Part shown: piece by piece, positions 25,843 through 34,018 of the stretch
Numbering within the stretch: position 1 is the first letter of the stretch
Layout of the letters: every line of letters starts with the position of its first letter
From: Caballeronia sp. NK8
Lineage (GTDB): Bacteria > Pseudomonadota > Gammaproteobacteria > Burkholderiales > Burkholderiaceae
DNA: 64,000 bases
Direction of reading: 5' to 3'
Assembly (NCBI RefSeq): GCF_018408855.1
Contig: NZ_AP024324.1
Location: 558,001 to 622,000, forward strand
Made by a program: the position numbers and the translations under genes
Notes under the pieces: model-generated
Databases searched by the model: none
The model's input: only the letters and a program-made list of their open reading frames with translations
What the model was told of the DNA's origin: nothing

Positions 25843-27515
25843 GATGTTGCTTTTCCTTCCGGCGTAACCGCGAACTGTTCGCGCAGCCGCTTCTTGTTCA
25901 ATTTGCCGACGCTGGTCTTGTCGAGTTGCTCGACGATCTTCACGATCTGCGGCACCGCGTACTTCGAAATCCGTCCTGTCTCGCTGAACGCGAGCACGTG
26001 ATTCCTGATGTCGTCCGCCGATGCAGGCGCTGCCGATTGCGGCTTCAGCACCACCAGCGCCACGGGCCGTTCGCCCCACTTCTCGTCCTTGATGCCGATC
26101 ACCGCCACCTCGGAAACGGCCGGGTGCAGCGAGATCAGACTCTCGATTTCCAGCGACGAAACCCACTCGCCGCCCGACTTGATCACGTCCTTGATGCGGT
26201 CGGTGATCTGCAGATATCCGTTCGGATCGATGTTCGCGACGTCCTGCGTGTGCAGATAGCCGCCCTCCCAAAGCTGCGTCGATGCGTCGGCATCCTTGAG
26301 ATAGCCTTGCGTGAGCCACGGCGTACGCACGACGACTTCTCCGCTCGCACGGCCGTCATGCGCCACGTCGTCTCCCTCTTCATCCACGATGCGCAGGTCG
26401 ACGAGCGGAAGCGGCAGGCCCGTCTTGCAACGCAGCTCGACCTGCTCGTCGAGGTCGAGCGTCTCGCTGCCCGGCTTGAGTTGCGCGAGCGTCAGGAGCG
26501 GACACGTCTCCGACATGCCGTAGCCCGCGAAGATATCGATGCCGCGCTCGAGCGCCGCGCGCGCGAGTCCGTGCGGCAGTGCGCCTCCTCCGATGACCAC
26601 TTTCCATCCGCTCAGATCGATGCTCTTCGCATCGCCGCAGCCGAGCAGCATGTGCATGATGGTGCCGACGCAATGCGAGAACGTGACGCCTTCATCCCGC
26701 ACGAGCGCAAGAAGACGCTCCGGCAGGTAGCGGCCGGGGTAGACCTGTTTCACGCCCAGCACGGTGGCGATGTAGGGCATGCCCCACGCGTGCACATGGA
26801 ACATCGGCGTGATGGGCATGTACACGTCGCCGCGATGAAAGCGCTGCCCGGACACCGGGCTTGCGAGCGCCGCCATCCCCGTGATGGTGTGCAGCACGAG
26901 CTGACGGTGCGAGAAATAGACGCCCTTCGGCAGACCAGTCGTGCCGGTCGTGTAGAAGGTCGTGGCGCGCGTGTTCTCGTCGAAATCCGGGAAGTCGTAG
27001 GCAGGCTCGCTGGCGGCCAGCATGAGCTCGTATTCGTCCGCGAACGGAATCGTGTGCGCGACCGCTTCGCTGCCGGCGTCGTCGATCCAGATGAAGGTGC
27101 GCACCGTTTCGAGCTGGTCCCTGATCGATTCGATCACCGGCAGAAAGTCGGTATGGAGCAGCAGGATCTGCGCGCCGGCATGGTTGATCGTATAGGCGAT
27201 CTCCGCAGGCGAAAGCCGCACGTTGACCGTCTGCAACACGGCGCCCATCATCGGAATGGCGAAGTAGCACTCGAGGTAACGATGGCTATCCCAGTCCATC
27301 ACGGCCACTGTCGTGCCCATGCGCGCGCCGTGACGCGAAAGGCCATTGGCGAGGCGCGCGATGCGCTCCTGCATGGCGCGGTAGGTCAGGCGCGTGTCGC
27401 CGCGATACACGATCTCCTGATCGGCCGCATGCGCGAGCGGCGTATGCAGCAGATGCTTGATCAGCAACGGATACGCGTATGCCGCAGGAGAAGATTCGAA
27501 CATGTCGTGGTTCAT
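25839..27515 (-). CDS. Fatty acyl-CoA ligase (AMP-forming), medium-chain type
   Basis: A 558-residue ANL-superfamily enzyme that activates a carboxylic acid to its CoA ester through an acyl-adenylate. The phosphate-binding motif is YTTGTTGLPKGV (around residues 191-202), the adenylate region is GYGMSETCP and the hinge region is ITDRIKDVIKSGGEWVS. The C-terminal lysine is in KTSVGKLNKKRL. Overall it resembles AlkK-type medium-chain fatty acid ligases. It begins 4 nt after the BON gene stop and overlaps the MaoC gene, so it is inside the PHA operon and would feed external fatty acids into it. Confidence 0.88.
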   Translation of the reverse strand: MNHDMFESSPAAYAYPLLIKHLLHTPLAHAADQEIVYRGDTRLTYRAMQERIARLANGLSRHGARMGTTVAVMDWDSHRYLECYFAIPMMGAVLQTVNVRLSPAEIAYTINHAGAQILLLHTDFLPVIESIRDQLETVRTFIWIDDAGSEAVAHTIPFADEYELMLAASEPAYDFPDFDENTRATTFYTTGTTGLPKGVYFSHRQLVLHTITGMAALASPVSGQRFHRGDVYMPITPMFHVHAWGMPYIATVLGVKQVYPGRYLPERLLALVRDEGVTFSHCVGTIMHMLLGCGDAKSIDLSGWKVVIGGGALPHGLARAALERGIDIFAGYGMSETCPLLTLAQLKPGSETLDLDEQVELRCKTGLPLPLVDLRIVDEEGDDVAHDGRASGEVVVRTPWLTQGYLKDADASTQLWEGGYLHTQDVANIDPNGYLQITDRIKDVIKSGGEWVSSLEIESLISLHPAVSEVAVIGIKDEKWGERPVALVVLKPQSAAPASADDIRNHVLAFSETGRISKYAVPQIVKIVEQLDKTSVGKLNKKRLREQFAVTPEGKATS

Positions 27516-27519
27516 TTGA

Positions 27520-27873
27520 TTACTGCCCGAAATTGCGCTGGACGGTCAATTTGTTGGTCACCGACGTGACGCCGGGAACGCCTTTCGCCAGCGCGCCTGC
27601 CTTGTCTATGTGGGCGGTGTCGGTTACGGTGCCGGTCAGCGTCACGGCGCCATTCGTCGCGCGCACGCCGATGTTTCCGGCATCGATACTCTTGTCTTTG
27701 GCGAACGCGGCGTACACGCCGTTGCGCAGCGCGCGGTTCTCCTTCTTCGTCGCGACAGGCGCGCTCGCGGCCGACGCCATCGCGGGCTCGCTCGCTGCCG
27801 CCATCGTTTCGCCGGCCTGAAGGCTCGCGCCGATCGACGCCAGTACGATCAATGCTGCACTGATTCTCTTCAT
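27520..27873 (-). CDS. Periplasmic BON-domain protein
   Basis: A 117-residue protein with a signal peptide (MKRISAALIVLASIGASLQA) and one BON domain (about residues 48-112) with IGVRATNGAVTLTGTVTD and GVPGVTSVTNKLTV, the usual pattern. BON proteins are thought to bind phospholipid and stabilise envelopes. It lies between the porin and acyl-CoA ligase genes of the leftward PHA operon, with 14 and 4 nt gaps, so it is co-transcribed. Its role in lipid uptake, if any, is speculation. Confidence 0.87.
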   Translation of the reverse strand: MKRISAALIVLASIGASLQAGETMAAASEPAMASAASAPVATKKENRALRNGVYAAFAKDKSIDAGNIGVRATNGAVTLTGTVTDTAHIDKAGALAKGVPGVTSVTNKLTVQRNFGQ

Positions 27874-27887
27874 GGGTTGGTCCGTTC

Positions 27888-29012
27888 TTAGAAGTTATGG
27901 CGGATGCCGATCATCGCGGCCGTGGTCGACTCTCCCGGCGCAACGGGTTGTCCATAAACGATCGTCTGGTTCATGGTGCCGTGATTGTCGACATAACCGA
28001 CTTGCGCATAGGCGAGCGTGCGCTTGGACAGGCTGTATTCCGTGCCCACCGCGAATTCGCTCGAATGATTCGTCGAGTTGTTCTTGTCCTTCAGGTAATA
28101 GAAGCCGGACGTCACCTTCAGAACCGGATTGAACCTGTACCCGAGCCCGACCGAATAGAGGTCGTAGTCCGCGCGACCCGCGTTGGCCGGATTCTTGCCA
28201 TGGCTGTACGAGCCCGATACCGAGAAATCGCGGAACGTGTACATCGCGCCGAAGTACGTGAAGCGATTGTTGTTGAGTCCCGTCGGCGCGACGCCGGGCA
28301 AGGGGCTCGCGTCGTGTCCGTTGTAGTAGACCGCCGCCAGGTTCAGGCCGTAGTTCGAATACTTCAGCACGGCGGATTCCCGCGTGCCGCCCTGGAATTC
28401 GCCGGGAACACCGCCCGGCGCGTATTCCAGCGCGAGCGACGCGCCGTAGAATTTCGGCGACTCATAGACGAGCGCGTTGCTGTCGTACAGTGCGCCGATC
28501 GCGCCGTTCGTGCTGGTGCCGGTCCAGCCGGCCGCCTGGTTCATGCCGAGCCACGCGGTGAGAATGCTGCCGAAGTACTGCGCGCCGCGCACGTCGGTGT
28601 CGAACATCGCGTACACCATCGGCACGATCTGCCGGCCCGCGTTGAAGGTGCCGAACGGCCCGGACAGGCCGACCGTCGCGAACTGATTGAACTGCGCGGA
28701 CACGCCCGGCGTGTCGGAGAGGCCGAACTTGCCGGTGCCCGTATCGAACGAGCCCTGCAATCTGAAGTTGACGCGGTATCCGCCGCCCAGTTCTTCGCTG
28801 CCCTTGAGGCCCCAGAAACTGGCGTAGATGCCGCCGTCCTTCAATCGATACACCTTGCCGAGATTGGGCGCGTTCGGTGCGAAGGACGCCGCGGACGTGC
28901 TCTGATAGAGCAGGCCGGAGTCGACCACGCCGTAGAGCGTCACCGAGCCTTGCGCGGCGGCGGCGCCTGAGAACGTCATCAATGCGGCAAGGCAAGAGCG
29001 TCTGAGTTTCAT
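27888..29012 (-). CDS. Gram-negative trimeric porin (OpcP type)
   Basis: A 374-residue outer-membrane porin. The start MKLRRSCLAALMTFSGAAAAQ is a signal peptide, followed by SSVTLYGVVD-type residues (here GSVTLYGVVDSGLLYQ), the first strand of Burkholderia general porins, and it ends in the terminal phenylalanine of GIRHNF needed for outer-membrane assembly. PGVSAQFNQFATVGLSGPFG and the GRQ segment line the channel in relatives. GGAGA at 5 nt supports the start at 29012. It is the first gene of the PHA operon and may admit the substrate across the outer membrane. Confidence 0.9.
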   Translation of the reverse strand: MKLRRSCLAALMTFSGAAAAQGSVTLYGVVDSGLLYQSTSAASFAPNAPNLGKVYRLKDGGIYASFWGLKGSEELGGGYRVNFRLQGSFDTGTGKFGLSDTPGVSAQFNQFATVGLSGPFGTFNAGRQIVPMVYAMFDTDVRGAQYFGSILTAWLGMNQAAGWTGTSTNGAIGALYDSNALVYESPKFYGASLALEYAPGGVPGEFQGGTRESAVLKYSNYGLNLAAVYYNGHDASPLPGVAPTGLNNNRFTYFGAMYTFRDFSVSGSYSHGKNPANAGRADYDLYSVGLGYRFNPVLKVTSGFYYLKDKNNSTNHSSEFAVGTEYSLSKRTLAYAQVGYVDNHGTMNQTIVYGQPVAPGESTTAAMIGIRHNF

Positions 29013-29042
29013 GAGGTCTCCATATTTTTTATCGGCTTGAGC

Positions 29043-29059
29043 GTTTGCATCGGGCAAAC
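29043..29059. promoter_or_regulatory. Palindromic operator candidate over the porin/PHA promoter
   Basis: GTTTGC-ATCGG-GCAAAC is a perfect 6-bp inverted repeat with 5-nt centre. It touches the predicted -10 box of the leftward promoter, so a repressor bound here would block it. The half-site order is the reverse of the PsrA consensus (CAAAC then GTTTG), so I do not assign it to PsrA. Confidence 0.45.
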
Positions 29060-29085
29060 ATAGCCAGGGCCGGTCAGTCGGGCAA
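29057..29085 (-). promoter_or_regulatory. Predicted sigma-70 promoter of the porin/PHA operon
   Basis: On the minus strand TTGCCC (29085-29080), 17-nt spacer, TATGTT (29062-29057), 44 nt upstream of the porin start codon. The boxes match the consensus at four of six bases each and spacing is ideal. Confidence 0.45.
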
Positions 29086-29177
29086 TCGCCGGATTGGTCG
29101 CTTCACGGGTTCGCGGCGCGAGTTCGCGACGGCGCGTGAAGTCATGGAGCAAGAATACGGAAGGGGGGCGATTCGAG

Positions 29178-29198
29178 CCCCTCTCGCGACGGGAGGGG
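29178..29198. repeat. GC hairpin, copy 2, after the LAL regulator gene
   Basis: CCCCTCTCG-CGA-CGGGAGGGG, 9-bp stem with one G-T pair, 52 nt downstream of the regulator stop. May terminate that transcript; similar hairpins at 19099 and 32041. Confidence 0.4.
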
Positions 29199-29249
29199 GC
29201 GACAAGCGCGAACATCAGCCGCACGCGGGCGGCCGATTGCGCTGCGGTC

Positions 29250-31943
29250 TTACTGGGTGCCTTCGAGCAGGCCGAGCACGACGGCGCGGCGCACCGCGTG
29301 CTTGCGCGAACTCGCGTCGAGCTTGCCGAAGAGATTCTTCAGATGCCACTTGACGGTGCCCTCCCCGATCATCCCCGCGCGCGCGATTTCCTTGTTCGTC
29401 AGGTTGCGCGCAAGCAGTTCGAGAATCTCCCGCTCCTTGGGTGTCAGGACGACGCACGGCACCGCGCGGGGCCCACCCGTCTCGCGCGGGTGCGGCCGCA
29501 CGTTCGGCAGGGCCGCCGGCGTTCTGCCGGTGTTTTCAGCGTCCGCTGCATCGCGCGTGCGCCGCGCCCAGTCGGCGAGCGAGGGATGCGCGTCGATCAG
29601 CGTACGCACCAGTCTGAAGGTCTGCGCGAGATTCATCGCTTCGAGCAGCAGCGCGGTGGCATCCACGCCCGTCTGCTGCTTCGCGAATGCGCGCAAAGCC
29701 AGGATTTCGATGCGGTAACGGCCCATCTTCAGCGCGTCGGCCTGCGTGCCCGCAGCATCCAGCACGTCGAGCGCCTGCGGCCAGTTGCGCGCGGCGATGG
29801 CCGCGTCGGCATGCGCGAGCCGTTGCATCAGCACGACCGACTCGCGCCACAGCGCGCCGCGCCCCGCCTCGCGCATCAGAATCTCGTCGATGCGGCGTAC
29901 CAGCGCCTGGCAGGTCTCGTTGCGGTAGCGGCCGGCGTGCATGCGGACCTGCTCGGCGAGACTCGCGACGCACAGGCGCGGCTGACAGCGGCTCACGCCC
30001 AGCGCGTGCAGCGCTTCGAGCATGTCGAGCGCGCGATGTTCGCCGCCGCGCGCCGCTGCGATGCGCGCCGCCGTGCGATACGCGAGCATGACGGTCTCGG
30101 GCGGCGCGGCCCGTTCGAGCACGTCCAGGCGGTTCGACAGCAGCGCCGCGGCTTCATCCAGCCGATCGTCTTCGTAGGCGATCGCCGCGCACGCCACCGC
30201 GAACATGCAGCTCAGCGGATGGCGGCGGCTCAGGTCCGCCTCGGCGCTCGCGAGGGCGGGCTTCAGCACCTCTTCGGCAAGCGACATCTGGCCTTCCCAC
30301 AAATAGCTGGCCCCGGTGATGTGCTCGCCCCAGCGCACCAGATAATCGAGCGTGCCGGAGCCGTCGCCGGAACGCACGCGCTGCTGCGCGCGGCGCGCCT
30401 GCGCAGGCTCGCCGAGCAGCATCGCGCGGGCGGCGAGACGGTTCGCATGCACCTGCGCGAGCCACGATCCGCCATCGGGCGGCGCTTCGGCCCACGGCTC
30501 GAAGAGCGCCACGAAGCGGTCGGGTTCATCGGCGAAATACGCGGCTGCGCTCAGGATCAGCGCGCACTCGTAGCGCAGCGTCGTATCGACGGCCGGGCCC
30601 GCGAGAATGCGCTCGATCTGGCGCTGCGCCTCCGCGTGGCGTTGCCCGACCGCGAGCGCCCATGCGGCGGCGAGGCGCAGCCGGGGGCGCTGTTCGAGTT
30701 CCGGCTCGGGAATCAGATCGAGCCAGTCGAGTACGAGGCTGAGATGCCCGTGACGCACCGCATCGAGCAGGCTGCGCTCCGCCAGTTCGAAGGCAGTCCG
30801 GTGCTCGCCTGCCGCATGTGCGTGCCGCGCGGCCTCCTCGATCATGTCGCGGGCGACGAACCATCGCATGGCGCGCGCGTGCAGTTCCTCGCGCTCGGCG
30901 GCGGGCAGGTCTGCCAGGCGCACGCGCAGGGCATCGCGCACGAGCGTGTGCAGCCGGCACCACGCGCTGTCTTCGACGGCGATGAATACAGGCGTCTCGC
31001 GCACCAGCCGCGCGAGCCGTTCGGGCGTCTCCGCGCGGCCCGTCAGCGCCTCGCATAGTTCCGGATGCAGCATGTCCACCGCGCTGACGCGGGTGAGAAA
31101 GGCGTCGTCTTCCGGCGAAAGATTGGCGACCAGCGCGCCGACGAGATGCTCGCGCAGGCCGCCGGGGCCCGACGCGATCGTTTCGACCGCCTTGCGCGGG
31201 TCCGCCGCGTGCGCCATCGCGGCGAGCGCGAGCTGGATGCCGAGCGGCCAGCCGTCGGTCACTTCGAACAGGCGCGCGCACGCGTCGGCGTCCACGCGCT
31301 CGCCAAAACGGTTGCCAATCAGCGCGATCGTTTCGTCGAGCCGAAAGCGCAACGCATCCGGCCCGACGAGCGTGCCGTGCCCGTACGCGAGCAGATCGGC
31401 CATCGGGGCTTCGAGACCGCCTCGTCCCGCCACCACGACGCGCAGGTTCTGCGGGGCGTTGTGAAGCAGATAGGCGAGCAGTCCGGCGCCGGCGGCGGGC
31501 AGACGCTCGGATTCGTCGATGATGAGCACGACCTCCAGCGACAGCAGCGCGATCTCGGCGAGCCAGCCCGTCGCGCCATCCAGATTGCCCACCGCCGCGA
31601 GCGCGCCGTCGGGCAGCATCGAGCCGAAGCCGGCGCGCGCGCAGCCTGTGCGAACCGCCTGAACCAGCCCGCGCAGGAGCCGCTCGGGGTCGTCGCGCTC
31701 GTCGGCCTGCAGCCAGGCGACGGCGATCCCGCGCGCCAGATATTCGCGCCGCCACTGCGCGAGCAGCGAGGTTTTCCCGTAGCCTGCCGGCGCCTGCACG
31801 AGCGTGATCTGCCGGTCGCGGTAATGCGCGGCTTCCGCGCTGAGCCGCAGCCGCGCGAGCAGGTTGAGGGGGGCGCGTGGCGCAATGGTCTTGAGGACCA
31901 GTTCGGTCGTCGAGGGTGCCGCGGCGCTTGTGGTGGGGGGCAT
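29250..31943 (-). CDS. LAL-type LuxR regulator (MalT-like ATPase)
   Basis: A large regulator, 897 residues from the ATG at 31943 (MPPTTSAAAP); an ATG at 32015 would give 921. A STAND-type ATPase domain begins near residue 20 with Walker A VQAPAGYGKTSLLAQW and Walker B-like VVLIIDESERLP, followed by an all-helical TPR-like middle of about 450 residues, and a C-terminal LuxR helix-turn-helix LTPKEREILELLARNLTNKEIARAGMIGEG. It senses an unknown inducer. It is divergent from the Usp/BKACE gene group at 32130 and is the best candidate regulator for it. The C-terminus ends close to the porin/PHA promoter, but transcribed toward it. Confidence 0.88.
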   Translation of the reverse strand: MPPTTSAAAPSTTELVLKTIAPRAPLNLLARLRLSAEAAHYRDRQITLVQAPAGYGKTSLLAQWRREYLARGIAVAWLQADERDDPERLLRGLVQAVRTGCARAGFGSMLPDGALAAVGNLDGATGWLAEIALLSLEVVLIIDESERLPAAGAGLLAYLLHNAPQNLRVVVAGRGGLEAPMADLLAYGHGTLVGPDALRFRLDETIALIGNRFGERVDADACARLFEVTDGWPLGIQLALAAMAHAADPRKAVETIASGPGGLREHLVGALVANLSPEDDAFLTRVSAVDMLHPELCEALTGRAETPERLARLVRETPVFIAVEDSAWCRLHTLVRDALRVRLADLPAAEREELHARAMRWFVARDMIEEAARHAHAAGEHRTAFELAERSLLDAVRHGHLSLVLDWLDLIPEPELEQRPRLRLAAAWALAVGQRHAEAQRQIERILAGPAVDTTLRYECALILSAAAYFADEPDRFVALFEPWAEAPPDGGSWLAQVHANRLAARAMLLGEPAQARRAQQRVRSGDGSGTLDYLVRWGEHITGASYLWEGQMSLAEEVLKPALASAEADLSRRHPLSCMFAVACAAIAYEDDRLDEAAALLSNRLDVLERAAPPETVMLAYRTAARIAAARGGEHRALDMLEALHALGVSRCQPRLCVASLAEQVRMHAGRYRNETCQALVRRIDEILMREAGRGALWRESVVLMQRLAHADAAIAARNWPQALDVLDAAGTQADALKMGRYRIEILALRAFAKQQTGVDATALLLEAMNLAQTFRLVRTLIDAHPSLADWARRTRDAADAENTGRTPAALPNVRPHPRETGGPRAVPCVVLTPKEREILELLARNLTNKEIARAGMIGEGTVKWHLKNLFGKLDASSRKHAVRRAVVLGLLEGTQ

Positions 31944-31970
31944 CGGGAACAGGTTGGACTGAAGGATCGA

Positions 31971-31988
31971 GCGGCCCGCGCGGGCCGC
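31971..31988. promoter_or_regulatory. Perfect 18-bp palindrome upstream of the LAL gene
   Basis: GCGGCCCGCGCGGGCCGC lies 27 nt upstream of the chosen LAL start. Its extreme symmetry could mark an operator, but in a very GC-rich region such a string has low information content, and it would be coding if the 32015 start is used. Confidence 0.28.
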
Positions 31989-32040
31989 ATCTGGCTTGGA
32001 TCGCGCCCACAGCATCGTTCGAATGACCGGGGGGCGTCAA

Positions 32041-32060
32041 CCCCTCCCTTCGCGAGAGGG
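32041..32060. repeat. GC hairpin, copy 3, LAL/Usp divergent gap
   Basis: CCCCTCCCTTCGCGAGAGGG forms an imperfect C-run/G-run hairpin. Related to copies at 19099 and 29178, so it flanks the LAL gene together with copy 2. Confidence 0.33.
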
Positions 32061-32129
32061 TCGCGCAAAGAGTCCCTGCACTACGATGCAGATGAGTTCA
32101 GGCACACACCCAATCCAGCGCACAACGCC

Positions 32130-32981
32130 ATGTATCAGCATCTACTCGTTCCTGTCGAGGACACCGACGCCAGCGTCGAAGCAATCGGCCATGCGACCGA
32201 ATTCGCGTGGGCCATCGGCGCGCGCATCACTTTCCTGCACGTGTCGTCGGCCGACGCGCACGCCGACGAATGGCTGGCGCGGGCCGAAGCCGGCGCACGC
32301 GCTCAGGGCGTGGCCTGCACGACGGTCGTCGCCGGCGGCGATGATTCGTTCGACACGCTGATCGCGCAGGCCCGCCGCCACGGTTGCGATCTCATCTGCA
32401 CGAGCACGAGCCCGGCGGGAACGATCGCCACGGACGGCGTGTGGCCCGGCGTGCTGTCGTGCGGCACGGACCGGCGGCCCGCGGTGGCGGCGTCGATCGG
32501 TGCGCTTCTGAACGCGCATCGCAGGCTCGCCGACACGCTCAACGAATGGCTCGACACGCTGCGCGCCGCGCGCGAACGAGACGCCGTGCCGAGCGCGGCG
32601 GCGCTGCAAGAGATCGTCCGCAGCCTGCAGGAGTTGCCTGCGCGCGGCGTCGGGGCGAGAGCCAAAACCGCTCTGTTCCGCTGCCTTCGCAAGCGTACAT
32701 CGGCGGTCAACGCCGAGCTCGCCGAACTCGAGCGCCTGCATCAACGCGACGAGGAACTGCTTCATGAACTCGCCCGCATGGTCAGTCAGGACGCGCCGAT
32801 GCCGGACGTTCTCGAACAGGCCGTGAGCGCCTATGCGCGCTTCGCCTGGGACTGGATGGGCCGCGAACAGGGCGTGATTCTGCCGGCGGCGCGGCGTTAT
32901 CTGAGCTACGCCGACTGGACGGAAATAGACAGCGAATTCAATTCCGCGGCGCTGCTCGGCCGGGCCGCGAAACAACACTGA
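32130..32981 (+). CDS. Universal stress protein fused to a hemerythrin-like domain
   Basis: A 283-residue two-domain protein. Residues 1 to about 130 are a UspA fold beginning YQHLLVPVEDTDASVEAI, with a short form of the nucleotide-binding end (ICTSTSPAGTIA). From about 135 on is an all-helical part that ends ILPAARRYLSYADWTEIDSEF, the typical end of HHE/hemerythrin proteins. Most diiron ligands appear lost: the expected HHPKED segment reads as RGVGARAK and the HxxxE near the end as WMGRE, while the first His (NAHRRLADTL) and HQRDE remain. It is upstream of the BKACE operon by 45 nt and likely co-transcribed. A redox or stress sensor role is a guess. Confidence 0.72.
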   Translation: MYQHLLVPVEDTDASVEAIGHATEFAWAIGARITFLHVSSADAHADEWLARAEAGARAQGVACTTVVAGGDDSFDTLIAQARRHGCDLICTSTSPAGTIATDGVWPGVLSCGTDRRPAVAASIGALLNAHRRLADTLNEWLDTLRAARERDAVPSAAALQEIVRSLQELPARGVGARAKTALFRCLRKRTSAVNAELAELERLHQRDEELLHELARMVSQDAPMPDVLEQAVSAYARFAWDWMGREQGVILPAARRYLSYADWTEIDSEFNSAALLGRAAKQH

Positions 32982-33026
32982 ACACGTCGCGAGCCAGACG
33001 GCTCGCGCGCATGAATGGAGAGACAC

Positions 33027-34007
33027 ATGGCACATGCAATCCGCTTTCACGAAACCGGCGGTCCCGAAGTATTGCGATGGGAAGAGGTCGCGGTCGGCAA
33101 GCCCGGTCCCGGACAGGTTCGTCTGCGTCACGAGGCCGTAGGCCTGAATTTCGCCGATACGTACTTCCGCTCCGGCCTCTATCCCGTTCCCCTGCCCGCC
33201 GGCATGGGCGTGGAAGCGGCAGGGGTGGTCGAAGCCGTCGGTGAGGGCGTCGATCAGGTGTGCGTGGGCGACCGCGTGACCTACACTGGCTTCATCAATA
33301 CGCTCGGCGCGTACAGCACCGAGCGCCTCGCGCCGGCGGCCGCGCTCGTCCGGCTGCCGGCCGGGATCGAATGCGCCACCGCCGCCGCGATGACCATGCG
33401 AGGCCTGACCGCGTCCTATCTGATGCGCCGCATTCATGCGTTCAAGGCGGGCGACTCGATCCTGCTGCATGCGGCGGCCGGCGGTGTCGGCCTGATCGTG
33501 TCGCAGTGGGCGCGCCTCCTGGGGGTGACGGTGATCGGCACGGTGTCGAGCGAGGCCAAGGCCGAGGTTGCGCGTGCTCACGGCTGCGACCATGTGATCA
33601 ACTACAGCCACGAAGACGTCGCGAAACGCGTGCGGGAACTGACGGATGGCGCCGGCGTGAATGTCGTGTTCGATAGCGTCGGCAAGGACACGTTCGAAGC
33701 GTCGCTCGATTCGCTGCGCCGCCGCGGCCTGATGGTCTGCGTCGGCACCGCGTCCGGTCCGATTCCGCCGTTCAATCCGCAGTTGCTCGCGATGAAAGGC
33801 TCGCTCTATCTGACGCGCCCGGCGCTTGCCGACTACATCGCCGATCCGGCCGAGAAGAAGGCGCTGGCGGACGAGCTGTTCGGGCATGTCGCGAGCGGCC
33901 GCATCCGCATCGAGATCAACCAGCGTTATGCGCTGCAGGATGCCGCCCAGGCGCATCGCGATCTCGAATCGCGCAAGACCACCGGTTCATCCATTTTCGT
34001 CGTGTGA
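33027..34007 (+). CDS. Quinone oxidoreductase (zinc-free MDR family)
   Basis: A 326-residue NADPH:quinone reductase of the medium-chain dehydrogenase/reductase superfamily. HEAVGLNFADTYFRSGLYP (around residues 36-54) is typical of the QOR group, and LLHAAAGGVGLIVSQWA (around 147-163) is the NADP-binding loop; the structural zinc cysteines are absent, as expected. GGAGAGA just before the ATG at 33027 supports that start. It is the first catabolic gene of the seven-gene BKACE group, with only 11 nt to the next gene. It may reduce an enone or quinone intermediate. Confidence 0.88.
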   Translation: MAHAIRFHETGGPEVLRWEEVAVGKPGPGQVRLRHEAVGLNFADTYFRSGLYPVPLPAGMGVEAAGVVEAVGEGVDQVCVGDRVTYTGFINTLGAYSTERLAPAAALVRLPAGIECATAAAMTMRGLTASYLMRRIHAFKAGDSILLHAAAGGVGLIVSQWARLLGVTVIGTVSSEAKAEVARAHGCDHVINYSHEDVAKRVRELTDGAGVNVVFDSVGKDTFEASLDSLRRRGLMVCVGTASGPIPPFNPQLLAMKGSLYLTRPALADYIADPAEKKALADELFGHVASGRIRIEINQRYALQDAAQAHRDLESRKTTGSSIFVV

Positions 34008-34018
34008 GGAGACACATC

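Noticed and set aside
29043..29059. Reading the porin-promoter palindrome as a PsrA box
   Set aside because: The PsrA consensus has CAAAC first and GTTTG second with 2-4 nt between; here the order is reversed and the gap differs.
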